The position numbers were made by a program, and so were the translations under genes. From NCBI GenBank assembly GCA_937872125.1, contig CALMNY010000407.1, positions 1-7,235 of the forward strand: a DNA stretch of 7,235 nt. The letters run 5' to 3'. The notes beneath the pieces were generated by a model. That model made no database searches, was not told the origin of the DNA, and saw nothing but the letters and a program-made list of their open reading frames with translations. Of the stretch, positions 1-7,235 are shown in pieces. This DNA comes from an uncultured Candidatus Competibacteraceae bacterium. GTDB taxonomy: Bacteria; Pseudomonadota; Gammaproteobacteria; Competibacterales; Competibacteraceae. Every line of letters starts with the position of its first letter. Within the stretch, counting starts at the first letter, position 1.

Positions 1-976
<976 letters not shown>

Positions 977-1040
977 CTAACCCCCACCCCTGTGGGGCGC
1001 GCACAGAACCCTCACCCCCGCTTCGCCCCTTCCCCCTCTT
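977..1040 (+). other. 23S-5S internal transcribed spacer
   Basis: This short spacer between the 23S 3' end and the 5S gene is strikingly C-rich on the + strand. It contains one small perfect hairpin, CCCCAC (982-987), loop CCCT, GTGGGG (992-997), which may help rRNA processing. There is no tRNA and no open reading frame with coding character. A direct 23S-5S linkage without a tRNA is common in bacterial rRNA operons. Confidence 0.75.
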
Positions 1041-1159
1041 CGCCTGGCGACCTCAGCGCGCGGGAACCACCCGACCCCATCCCGAACTCGACCGTGAAAC
1101 CGCGCCGCGCCGATGATCGTGTGAGCATTACTCATGCTAAAGTAGGTCATCGCCAGGCA
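1041..1159 (+). rRNA. rrf: 5S ribosomal RNA
   Basis: This is a complete 5S rRNA gene of about 119 nt. The terminal helix I is visible as GCCTGGCGA (1042-1050) pairing perfectly with TCGCCAGGC (1150-1158). Between them are the conserved loop segments ACCCCATCCCGAACTCG and GTGAAAC, the GCGCCGATGAT stretch, and the closing AGTAGGTCATCGCCAGGC. It lies about 64 bases after the 23S gene in the same orientation and is the last gene of the rRNA operon, since an intrinsic terminator follows within about 12 bases. Exact ends may differ by one or two bases. Confidence 0.95.
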
Positions 1160-1170
1160 CCCTATCTCAG

Positions 1171-1196
1171 AAAGCCCACTACAAAGTGGGCTTTTT
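1171..1196 (+). terminator. Intrinsic terminator of the rRNA operon
   Basis: A perfect 10-bp stem, AAAGCCCACT (1171-1180), loop ACAA, AGTGGGCTTT (1185-1194), runs into a short T tract. It sits immediately after the 5S gene and is a textbook Rho-independent terminator for the rRNA operon. On the other strand the same hairpin lies about 30 bases past the stop codon of the membrane protein gene, where the stem ends in TTTCT, so it may also terminate that convergent transcript, less efficiently. Confidence 0.92.
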
Positions 1197-1227
1197 GCTT
1201 TGTGGCTGAAGAATCGCGCCAAACCCT

Positions 1228-2151
1228 CTATACGCCGCCCTGACCGCCAAATTCCGGCGACAACAGTTCATATTCGGCGATGACCTGCGCGCCCAGCAGA
1301 ATGATGAGGCTCGCCGCTTCCAGACTCAGGAGCGCGATGATCACCCCCGTCAGCGACCCGTAAACCACATTGACCAGCGACAGGTTGGTGAAATACCACA
1401 GCAGTCCATAGCGTACTGCTTCCCACAGCAGCGCGGCGGCGATGCCGCCGACCAGAGCGTCCCGAAAAGGTAACCGGCCTGCCGGCATTAGCATGTAGAA
1501 CAAAGTGAGCACGCCGATTTGGCTTGACAGGCTGATCAAATAAAGCAGGGTAACTTTCGAACGGCTTGGCGACCATTCCCAACCCAATAGCTGGATATTG
1601 CCAGCCATCCGTGTTTGCAGGACCCCGATCAGCGAAGCCATCGTCAGCAATCCAAAACCCAGCAGCAGCATGTACAGATAGGGCAGCAGCAACGAAGTCA
1701 GTGCGTGCCGGTTATGGATAGCGTGCCGGTGGGCAAAGATGACCGCCATAGCGTTTTCCAGGATGGCGAAGGCCAGCGAGCTGAAAAACAGCAGGGTCCC
1801 CACCATGACCCAGCTCAACGTTCGCCGATGGCCGAGAAATTGCGCGACCTGCTCCATAACCAGTTCAACCTCACCTGGCACCAACTGTTCCAGATAATAG
1901 TGCAGCAACGCCAGCAGTTCCGCCTCGTTCACCACATGCGAGAGCGCCACCAGCAACAGGATCAGCAGCGGCACCAGCGAAAGCAGGGCGTAATAGGCCA
2001 CTGCCCCAGCCAGCAGCACGCCCCGGTTGGTGTGAAAACGACGCAACACCCGGCCGGCAAAAGTCAGGGGGTGACCGAGTATGAAGCGGACAGGCGTAAG
2101 GGGAGGCATATGGAGCATTGCTCCCGATTCAAGTCTGAAAATGGTAATCAT
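1228..2151 (-). CDS. YihY/BrkB (UPF0761) family integral membrane protein
   Basis: A 307-residue inner-membrane protein of the YihY/BrkB family. The family is widespread and its molecular function is not settled; the old names ribonuclease BN and virulence factor BrkB are not reliable guides. After a basic N-terminal stretch (RRFHTNRG, 37-44), the family signature AGAVAYYALLSLVPLL lies in the first membrane segment (about 46-71). Further hydrophobic segments are near 112-133, 151-177, 200-221, 231-252 and 260-290, giving the usual six. The conserved end region LPFRDALVGGIAAALLWE (227-244) and VVYGSLTGVI (262-271) also match. Length is typical. The start is uncertain: the ATG at 2151 has no clear ribosome binding site, while internal ATGs at 2118 (Met12) and 2109 (Met15) follow a GGGAG. 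The conserved part begins after all three. It is a monocistronic gene as far as visible, convergent with the rRNA operon and divergent from the lipase gene. Confidence 0.9.
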   Translation of the reverse strand: MITIFRLESGAMLHMPPLTPVRFILGHPLTFAGRVLRRFHTNRGVLLAGAVAYYALLSLVPLLILLLVALSHVVNEAELLALLHYYLEQLVPGEVELVMEQVAQFLGHRRTLSWVMVGTLLFFSSLAFAILENAMAVIFAHRHAIHNRHALTSLLLPYLYMLLLGFGLLTMASLIGVLQTRMAGNIQLLGWEWSPSRSKVTLLYLISLSSQIGVLTLFYMLMPAGRLPFRDALVGGIAAALLWEAVRYGLLWYFTNLSLVNVVYGSLTGVIIALLSLEAASLIILLGAQVIAEYELLSPEFGGQGGV

Positions 2152-2292
2152 GCCAAAGTAAGCCGATTTTTACATGCCATTTAGCCGGGTTTTTTGCTAT
2201 GTGAAATCTGGACTGATCACAAGACCGACCCCGCACCGTGGTGCGGGGTCGGCGCCCTCCATCTCCAAATCGCGGCGACAGCGAATGTGAAT
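2152..2292. promoter_or_regulatory. Divergent intergenic region between membrane protein and lipase genes
   Basis: This is the only non-coding stretch of size outside the rRNA operon, and promoters for both flanking genes should lie here because the genes point away from each other. No convincing pair of -35 and -10 boxes stands out on either strand; TTTACA at 2169-2174 is a possible -35 element but has no well-spaced -10. Other content: T-rich tracts at 2167-2171 and 2190-2195, and a strong perfect inverted repeat at 2225-2252. The ribosome binding site before the lipase ATG at 2293 is weak. Confidence 0.45.
2225..2252. repeat. Perfect 13-bp inverted repeat (stem-loop) in lipase leader
   Basis: CCGACCCCGCACC (2225-2237) and GGTGCGGGGTCGG (2240-2252) are exact reverse complements separated by two bases. 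In RNA they would form about a 12-bp GC-rich hairpin with a four-base loop. The right arm ends about 40 bases before the chosen lipase ATG. No T tract follows on the + strand (GCGCCCTCC), and only TCTTGTGATC follows on the - strand, so it is not a standard intrinsic terminator. It may be a regulatory or RNA-stabilising hairpin, or a single copy of a dispersed palindromic repeat; the window cannot decide. Confidence 0.8.
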
Positions 2293-3738
2293 ATGAATAG
2301 AAAAGCCTTGCGGCAGTGTGAAGAAGCCATGGCGCATGCACCCGACTATCCGGCCTGGTGTGAGGCGGCGCGGGAGCATGACCGATGGTCTGGCGGCGCG
2401 GACTGGCGGGAACAGGATGAATCACCAGACTACGACTACCAACTGATTCGGGCGCGGCTGAACGAACTACGCGCACTGCGTCAGCACGGCGACATCGGCC
2501 GGTTGGTGTATTCCCTGCACGAGGGTCTGCACGGCAATCTCGGCAATATCGCCAATCCAGTGCTGTATTCCCATTGTTTATTCGGCACCAAGCGGTTGCT
2601 GACCGACTATCTGGACGAAGTTGCCAGCACACTGGATGAGCTCTGCAAGCAGGATTTTCCCGACTTTCCCCTGCTCCAAAAGCTGCTCTTTTTCGAGCGT
2701 ACCGGGCAGAGCTTCGGTCGCTCAGCGTTGATGCTCAGCGGCGGCGCCACCCTGGGGTTATTTCATTCGGGGGTCATCAAGGCGCTGTGGACGGAAGGAC
2801 TACTACCAAAGGTGATTTCCGGCTCCAGCGCCGGCTCCATCGCCGCAGCGACCATCGGCACCCATACCGATGATGAATTGGCGCGGATTTTCGACCCGTC
2901 CGGATTCACCGCGGAAGCGTGGCGCAGCCTCGGATTCAAGAGCCTGCTCAAGGGCAGCTCACTGATGGACAGCGGCCAGTTGGAACTGTGCATCGAGCAT
3001 AACGTCGCCGCGCTGACCTTTGAGGAGGCGTTCGAGCGCACAGGCCGGATTATCAACATTCCAGTCTCGCCGATCCGGGCGCACCAGCACTCGCGGTTGC
3101 TGAATTATCTGACCGCACCGAATGTGATGATCCGGCGCGCCGCGCTGGCGTCCAGCGCCATTCCCGGCGTTTTTCCGGCGGTGATGCTGGAGGCCAAGGA
3201 TTTCAATGGCGCCGTCGTGCCCTACATGCCCAACGAAAAATGGGTGGATGGCAGCCTCAACAGCGACCTGCCGATGCTGCGGGTGGCGCGGATGCACAAT
3301 GTGAATCACTACATCGTCAGCCAGACCAACCCGCATATCGTACCCTTCCTGTCCGAGCCCAAGCCGCATGAAAAGGGCCTGTTCTCGTTCACCCGCGATA
3401 TTGTCAGCTCGACGGTCCATATCTACGTCAAGCACGTTCTTGATCTGGCCCGACAGAACGTGGATTCCCACTCCCTGGCGCTACTGCTGGATAAGGCGTA
3501 TTCAGTGGCCAACCAGAACTACAGCGGCGACATCACCATCTTTCCGCCGACCTGGCTGGGCACTCTGCGGGATATCTTCTCCAATCCCACCCCGGAGCGG
3601 ATCGCCGAATTTATCCGCACCGGCGAACGGGCGACCTGGCCGAAGCTGGAACGCATCCGCAACGCCACCCGCATCAGTCGCGCCTTCGAGCGCGGTTTGG
3701 AACGACTGCGGGCGCGCATCGCGGCTACCATGCTCTGA
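2293..3738 (+). CDS. Patatin-like lipase with N-terminal DUF3336 (Tgl/SDP1-type)
   Basis: A 481-residue protein predicted to hydrolyse acyl esters (triacylglycerol or phospholipid) by a Ser-Asp dyad. The N-terminal DUF3336 region (about 15-125) carries YPAWCEAA, YDYQLIRARLNELR, GNLGNIANPVLY and FGTKRLLTDYLDEV. The patatin core follows: oxyanion loop SGGATLGLFHSGV (149-161), nucleophile elbow GSSAGS with Ser179, and catalytic Asp319 in WVDGSLNSDLP. VSQTNPHIVPFL (342-353) matches the same region of eukaryotic Tgl3/4/5 and plant SDP1 lipases. No signal peptide or membrane segment is seen, so it is probably cytoplasmic or peripheral to membranes or lipid inclusions. The frame is open upstream to a TTG at 2194, but ATG 2293 is preferred because the DUF3336 homology begins just after it and the upstream residues are translated from a GC-rich hairpin. 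ATG 2329 is a less likely alternative. Natural substrate is not shown by the sequence. Confidence 0.9.
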   Translation: MNRKALRQCEEAMAHAPDYPAWCEAAREHDRWSGGADWREQDESPDYDYQLIRARLNELRALRQHGDIGRLVYSLHEGLHGNLGNIANPVLYSHCLFGTKRLLTDYLDEVASTLDELCKQDFPDFPLLQKLLFFERTGQSFGRSALMLSGGATLGLFHSGVIKALWTEGLLPKVISGSSAGSIAAATIGTHTDDELARIFDPSGFTAEAWRSLGFKSLLKGSSLMDSGQLELCIEHNVAALTFEEAFERTGRIINIPVSPIRAHQHSRLLNYLTAPNVMIRRAALASSAIPGVFPAVMLEAKDFNGAVVPYMPNEKWVDGSLNSDLPMLRVARMHNVNHYIVSQTNPHIVPFLSEPKPHEKGLFSFTRDIVSSTVHIYVKHVLDLARQNVDSHSLALLLDKAYSVANQNYSGDITIFPPTWLGTLRDIFSNPTPERIAEFIRTGERATWPKLERIRNATRISRAFERGLERLRARIAATML

Positions 3739-3743
3739 CCGGA

Positions 3744-6700
3744 TCAGGGCTTGACCAGGTCCTCCAGCAGCAACAGGATATCTGCGGCGTACTGATAGTG
3801 TAATTCCTGGTCGGCCGCCAGCGCCGGATCGCGCGAACCGGCCAGAATCGCTTGCAGCTTGGTGATCAACAGCTTGCCGGCAGGCGGCACGTTGGGGCTG
3901 GCCATGATCTGAGCCAGCTTGCCGGCCAGCGGGGCGGTGTCGCCCACGCGGATAGCCTGCCCGATCTGCGCGCACAGCCGGGAGCCAGGATTCGTGTTTT
4001 CGCCACCCGCCCGCCGGTAGGCCAGATATTTCTGGATGGCCTGCCGCCGCGCCTGGTCGGCGACGCTGGCATTTTCAACCGTCTGGCCCACATCGCGCAG
4101 GCCGCGGCGGATCGCCCAGTTGCGGGCGGTCGGGCTTTCGGGCAGGTTGCACTCACTGGCGCGATAGAGTTCCTGCCGGGCTTCATCATGGCGTCGCAAC
4201 TGGATCAGGACGTTAGCCAGCTTGTTGCGGCTGGCCTCCTCGCTGCGTCCGTCGCCCAATTCCGCATACAAATCGGCCATGCGCCGGTACGCCAGCACCG
4301 CCTCTTCAAGCTGATTGAGGACCTGATGCAGGTGGCCAAGTTCGCCCAGCGCCTCGGCCACGCCGGCGCGGTTGCGCTGCTGCTCGTACAGGTAAAGCGC
4401 ATGCTGGCAAGCCTTGAGCGCCGGTTCAATTTCTCCGGTCAGCTTGCGGGCCAGGCCGAGCTGCCGCCAGGCGCGCGCGGCCCCTTCCTGTTCGCCCAGC
4501 GTTTCAAAGGTCCGCCGCGCGGCGTCGTAGAGAGCGGCGGCAGCGGCGTACTGACCCTGCCGTTGGCGCACCAGCCCCAGTTGCAACTGATTGGCGGCGA
4601 CTGTCGGATTGACGGTATTCGGCGCGACATGGGCGAGCGCCGCTTCATAGGCGGCGGCGGCGTCCTGGAGTCGTCGCAAGTAGCTCAGGCAGTCGCCCGT
4701 TTCGGCGTCAGCGACCGCAGCCATACGGGCGGCGCTGGCGTTGCCCGCCTCAGCCAGCACCTGAAACTGTTGCCGGGCCTCGCTCAACTCGCGGGCGGCC
4801 GGCTCGGCGGCGTTGGTCATTTTCAACAGCTTGCCCAACTGAAAATGGGCGCGGGCTTGATCATAAGCGGCGCCCGGGTACACCCCGGTTCCGGCTTTCT
4901 GACACTGGCGCAAGAGTTGCCGGGCGGCTTGCAGAGCCTCTTCAAGGTTACCGGCATCGCGAAGCCGCTCAACCCGCAGCCGTTCGGTTTCGAAGCGTGC
5001 TCGGCTCCAGCCTAACAGCGCCTGGCCCGCCCGTTCGCGGGCGGCGGCGGCTTCGGCCAGTGCAGTGGGGATACCCAGTTGCGCCAGCAGTTGCTCCAAC
5101 TGGGTCGCAATTCGCGCCGCCTGTTCCGGTGCGTCATTTTGCGAGCTGTCGCGCAGCAGGGCGAGCAGGTTGGATAATTCCAGCCGCAGCAATCGTTTGG
5201 TTCGGGCGCTGTCCTTGAAGTATTGTTGATAAAGCTCCAGGACGAACTGTTCCATGCCGGTGCGCCAGCGTTCCCGCCAAAACGCTCGCGCATTCGCATC
5301 CAGTTGCGCCGCCAGGTAGCGCGCCAGCGCGGGCTCGAAGCGTAGATGGCCATGCCCCTGATCTTCGGCCAGACCCAGGCTGATCAGGGACGTACAGAGT
5401 GTCTGGATGGCGCGGGTGTCCAGTCCCAGAGCATGGCCCAGGGCGATGCGATGAGCGCCGTCCTTGAAAAACGCCAGCACGGTCAGCGGTTCCCGGTCTT
5501 GGGCCGGTAAGCGACGCAGATCCAGTTCGACCGCCAGGTAAAGCGGCCATTGCAGATCGTCATCGTGGCGGCGCAGCTGTTCCGTGCGTAGCGGGCGGAC
5601 CAGCGCCAGGGTGGCGCTGACCCCTTGGGCGCCAATTTCGCGCGCCAGCCGGCGCAAGGCGCCCGGGTGACCCCCAGCCAAATCAGCGAGTTCATGCAAC
5701 TGCCGAAAATTGGCGCCACTGTCAGCGAACGGGGGCGTTTCCCCGGCCTTGATCATCATCTGGCCCAGCAGGACGATGGCGTCAGTCTCATCCAGGGGCG
5801 CCAGCTTCGTTTCCGTCCAGGGTTGCGCGAACGAGGGCGGTCCGGCGCGCCCGAGCGCCAGCAACCGCAATCCTGGCCAATCGTTCAGGAAATCCTTCCA
5901 GAACTGGTCGAAGGCCTCATCGTGTTCGGCGGGCCAATATTCGATCTGGTCAAGGATGATCAGGACCGGATACGGGCGCAGGGTCTTCCGGAGCGTGTCG
6001 AGCGCCTGCCACAAGGTTGGATACTGACTGACGGCCCAGTGTTCGCCAGCGGGAAGCAACTGGCGCCCCAGGATTTCGAGCAGGGTGCGCGGATCGCTGG
6101 CGTCGTCAGCGCGGGCATAGGCAAAGTAGCGATAGCGACCAATACGCATCAGCCAGCCCGCCAAGTCCGCTGCCAGCGTGGTTTTACCGCTGCCGCCGGG
6201 ACCTTTGACGAAAACGGAGGGGTGCGTTTCCAGCAGCCGTTCCACAATGAGCAGTTCGCGTCCGCGCCCCAGACAACCGGTGGCCGGCAGGGTGGGCAGT
6301 GCGCCCGGCAGCGCCGGTTGAGGTTGATTCACCAGCCGGCGCCACAATTCCAGCGCCGGGCGTAGCGCCAGGCGGGGATCATACTGGCCCAGATACAAGG
6401 TGCAAAAGGGCCAGTCCTGCAAGTACACGTCACCGCCGCCCAGACTGCGCCCGCGATAGCTGTCGCTGACCAGGCGGCGTTGCCCGGCGAACAGCGCTTG
6501 GCTGATACGGGCGCCCCGCAATAATTCTTCGTAGAAAGCAATCCAGAACCGGCGCAGAGTTTCCGCCGGCATATCAGGATGCACGGTAATCACCGCTGCA
6601 ATCCCCGCCGCCAGCAGGGTGGCCGCCAAGTCTGCCGGTTTGACGGAATGGGGCGTTTCGCGCGGGCGGACCAGCACAACCATGCGGATGCGATAGGTGG

Positions 6701-7235
6701 CCAGCAGAGTCGCCAGTGTGGTTGCCGGTACACACTGGGCGTCGCGACACAGCGGTACGTGCAGATCGTAGCTGGCCTCGAATTCAAACAGGGCGCCGCC
6801 CTGGGCGGGATCGTGACGAAAGCGCCCGTCCAAATGCACGGCGGTGAAAGGTCGGCCCGCCGACCAGGCGTCGATCAACTGTTTTTCCAGCGCCGCCAAT
6901 GTAGGGGGAGTCAATACCTGGACTTCGGTCAGGGCGCCCAGCCCATCCAGGGCTTCCAGTAATGGCAGCGCGCTGCGCCGGCAATCGGGCTGGCCGGTGG
7001 GTTCGGTATCCGGACGCGGGCTGAGCGTCAGGATGCGCAGCGGGGGCGGCGCCGGGGAGAAAGGTTCGCCGCCGCCAGCCAGCCGCCGCTGGAACTGGAC
7101 CGGTTGCTTGCCCTGGATGAGAAAACCGGCATCGTCAGCCAGCAATTCCCAGGGCAGGTCGAGAATGGCGGCCGCAGCCGACTGGAGCGTCAACTGGCGT
7201 TGGCCAGCGTCCGGCGCTTGGCGCCACTCGGCAAT
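3744..7235 (-). CDS. CHAT - STAND (NB-ARC) NTPase - TPR protein, 5' end beyond right edge
   Basis: A large modular signalling protein; at least 1,163 residues are in the window. The frame stays open through 7235 (upstream residues read IAEWRQAPDAGQRQL), so the real start lies outside. Positions below count from the TTG codon at 7193. A CHAT domain (caspase/separase-like fold) spans from before residue 1 to about 270: LDLPWELLADDAGF at 11-24, VHLDG at 119-123, VVLVRPRE at 172-179, FYEELLRGARISQAL at 220-234. The STAND/NB-ARC NTPase follows (about 308-545): Walker A GPGGSGKTT (331-339, Lys337), Walker B LIILDQIE (411-418, Asp415), sensor-like LALGRAG (445-451) and the GxP motif GGHPGAL (507-513). 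A winged-helix region (about 550-630) leads into a TPR array (about 777-1017). The usual CHAT His and Cys are not found at their expected places. By analogy with NLR-like STAND proteins, the repeats would sense a ligand and the NTPase would switch the N-terminal domain; defence is plausible but unproven. Confidence 0.88.
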   Translation of the reverse strand: MAEWRQAPDAGQRQLTLQSAAAAILDLPWELLADDAGFLIQGKQPVQFQRRLAGGGEPFSPAPPPLRILTLSPRPDTEPTGQPDCRRSALPLLEALDGLGALTEVQVLTPPTLAALEKQLIDAWSAGRPFTAVHLDGRFRHDPAQGGALFEFEASYDLHVPLCRDAQCVPATTLATLLATYRIRMVVLVRPRETPHSVKPADLAATLLAAGIAAVITVHPDMPAETLRRFWIAFYEELLRGARISQALFAGQRRLVSDSYRGRSLGGGDVYLQDWPFCTLYLGQYDPRLALRPALELWRRLVNQPQPALPGALPTLPATGCLGRGRELLIVERLLETHPSVFVKGPGGSGKTTLAADLAGWLMRIGRYRYFAYARADDASDPRTLLEILGRQLLPAGEHWAVSQYPTLWQALDTLRKTLRPYPVLIILDQIEYWPAEHDEAFDQFWKDFLNDWPGLRLLALGRAGPPSFAQPWTETKLAPLDETDAIVLLGQMMIKAGETPPFADSGANFRQLHELADLAGGHPGALRRLAREIGAQGVSATLALVRPLRTEQLRRHDDDLQWPLYLAVELDLRRLPAQDREPLTVLAFFKDGAHRIALGHALGLDTRAIQTLCTSLISLGLAEDQGHGHLRFEPALARYLAAQLDANARAFWRERWRTGMEQFVLELYQQYFKDSARTKRLLRLELSNLLALLRDSSQNDAPEQAARIATQLEQLLAQLGIPTALAEAAAARERAGQALLGWSRARFETERLRVERLRDAGNLEEALQAARQLLRQCQKAGTGVYPGAAYDQARAHFQLGKLLKMTNAAEPAARELSEARQQFQVLAEAGNASAARMAAVADAETGDCLSYLRRLQDAAAAYEAALAHVAPNTVNPTVAANQLQLGLVRQRQGQYAAAAALYDAARRTFETLGEQEGAARAWRQLGLARKLTGEIEPALKACQHALYLYEQQRNRAGVAEALGELGHLHQVLNQLEEAVLAYRRMADLYAELGDGRSEEASRNKLANVLIQLRRHDEARQELYRASECNLPESPTARNWAIRRGLRDVGQTVENASVADQARRQAIQKYLAYRRAGGENTNPGSRLCAQIGQAIRVGDTAPLAGKLAQIMASPNVPPAGKLLITKLQAILAGSRDPALAADQELHYQYAADILLLLEDLVKP
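4143..4865 (-). repeat. TPR repeat array (protein-level) in the STAND protein
   Basis: About six tetratricopeptide-like helical hairpins at a spacing near 40 residues, the spacing of kinesin-light-chain-type TPRs. They begin around residues 777, 822, 864, 904, 944 and 984. Clear examples are NQLQLGLVRQRQGQYAAAAA (868-887), AWRQLGLARKLTGEIEPALK (908-927) and ALGELGHLHQVLNQLEEAVL (948-967), each with the small residue, Leu-Gly and Ala pattern of a TPR. The repeats are diverged from one another at DNA level. A further helical stretch (about 1045-1149) closes the protein. Such arrays usually bind protein or peptide ligands. Confidence 0.75.
6663..6836 (-). other. CHAT catalytic region lacking the usual His/Cys dyad
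   Basis: This covers residues 120-177 (counted from the TTG at 7193) of the CHAT-STAND-TPR protein. Active CHAT proteases usually have an H-x-x-G-H-G-like motif and, about 50 residues on, a strand ending xAC(Q/R)S. Here the first reads HLDGRFRHDP, with Arg124-Phe125 replacing the HG, although His127 lies close by. The second reads MVVLVRPRETPHS, with Arg176-Pro177 in place of Ala-Cys. The flanking fold-defining strands are well kept (VVLV; AAGIAAVITV at 196-205). The assignment rests on alignment by eye to the family pattern. Confidence 0.6.

Noticed and set aside
977..1230. Possible tRNA gene in the 23S-5S spacer or after the 5S gene
   Set aside because: No cloverleaf, TTCGA T-loop arm or CCA-ending acceptor stem is present; the terminator closes the operon directly after the 5S gene.
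1615..2184. 189-codon open frame on the + strand, very rich in Gln and His
   Set aside because: It is antisense to the YihY/BrkB gene; the Gln/His richness mirrors Leu/Val-rich membrane codons on the real strand.
2200..2221. TGTGA ... TCACA dyad resembling a CRP site
   Set aside because: The half-sites are separated by 12 bases rather than the 6 of a CRP site, and symmetry does not extend beyond 5 bp per arm; probably chance.
2194..2292. N-terminal extension of the lipase from a TTG at 2194
   Set aside because: The extra 33 residues run through the GC-rich inverted repeat, have no ribosome binding site before the TTG, and precede the DUF3336 homology. ATG 2293 is the better start.
3852..5015. 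387-codon open frame on the + strand, antisense to the STAND gene
   Set aside because: It lies opposite the TPR and winged-helix coding region, which has clear protein homology. Long antisense frames are expected in G+C-rich genes, and this one shows no domain pattern.
5625..6365. 246-codon open frame on the + strand opposite the NTPase domain
   Set aside because: It is a shadow of the Walker A/B-containing frame on the other strand, with low-complexity composition and no recognisable motifs.
2293..7235. CBASS-like or other two-gene defence system made of the patatin and STAND genes
   Set aside because: The patatin is of the DUF3336 Tgl/SDP1 type, not CapV-like; there is no nucleotide cyclase; and the two genes are convergent, not an operon.

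Overview
This 7.2 kb chromosomal window has high G+C (about 60% by eye) and appears to come from a proteobacterium, most likely a gammaproteobacterium. The basis is the close collinearity of the 23S and 5S rRNA with the Escherichia coli molecules, and the YihY/BrkB-type and DUF3336-patatin genes. A Competibacteraceae-like sewage or sludge lineage would fit the style of the gene content, but that is only a guess.

Layout, left to right: (1) the 3' third of a 23S rRNA gene (1 to about 976, + strand), a C-rich spacer without a tRNA, a complete 5S rRNA gene (about 1041-1159) and a strong intrinsic terminator (1171-1196) that closes the rRNA operon. (2) A YihY/BrkB-family integral membrane protein on the - strand (1228-2151), transcribed towards that terminator, so the two units converge on one hairpin. 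(3) A roughly 140-base divergent intergenic region (2152-2292) with a perfect 13-bp inverted repeat. (4) A patatin-like lipase with an N-terminal DUF3336 domain (2293-3738, + strand), with all expected catalytic motifs, resembling the fungal Tgl3/4/5 and plant SDP1 triacylglycerol lipases. (5) A very large gene on the - strand (3744 to beyond the right edge at 7235) encoding a modular CHAT - STAND/NB-ARC NTPase - TPR protein, whose N-terminus lies outside the window. Its stop codon is only 5 bases from the stop of the convergent lipase gene.

The most interesting item is the CHAT-STAND-TPR protein. Its architecture is that of prokaryotic NLR-like signalling or defence proteins: an N-terminal caspase/separase-like effector, a central nucleotide switch and a C-terminal repeat sensor. 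The NTPase motifs are intact. In the CHAT domain, the places where the catalytic His (GHG) and Cys (xAC) normally sit instead read GRF and VRP, so it looks like a pseudoprotease that keeps the fold but not the dyad. No partner genes for a defence system are visible; any would lie beyond the right edge. The lipase and the membrane protein look like ordinary chromosomal genes, and nothing shows that they work together with the STAND protein. I saw no mobile element, CRISPR array or tRNA.
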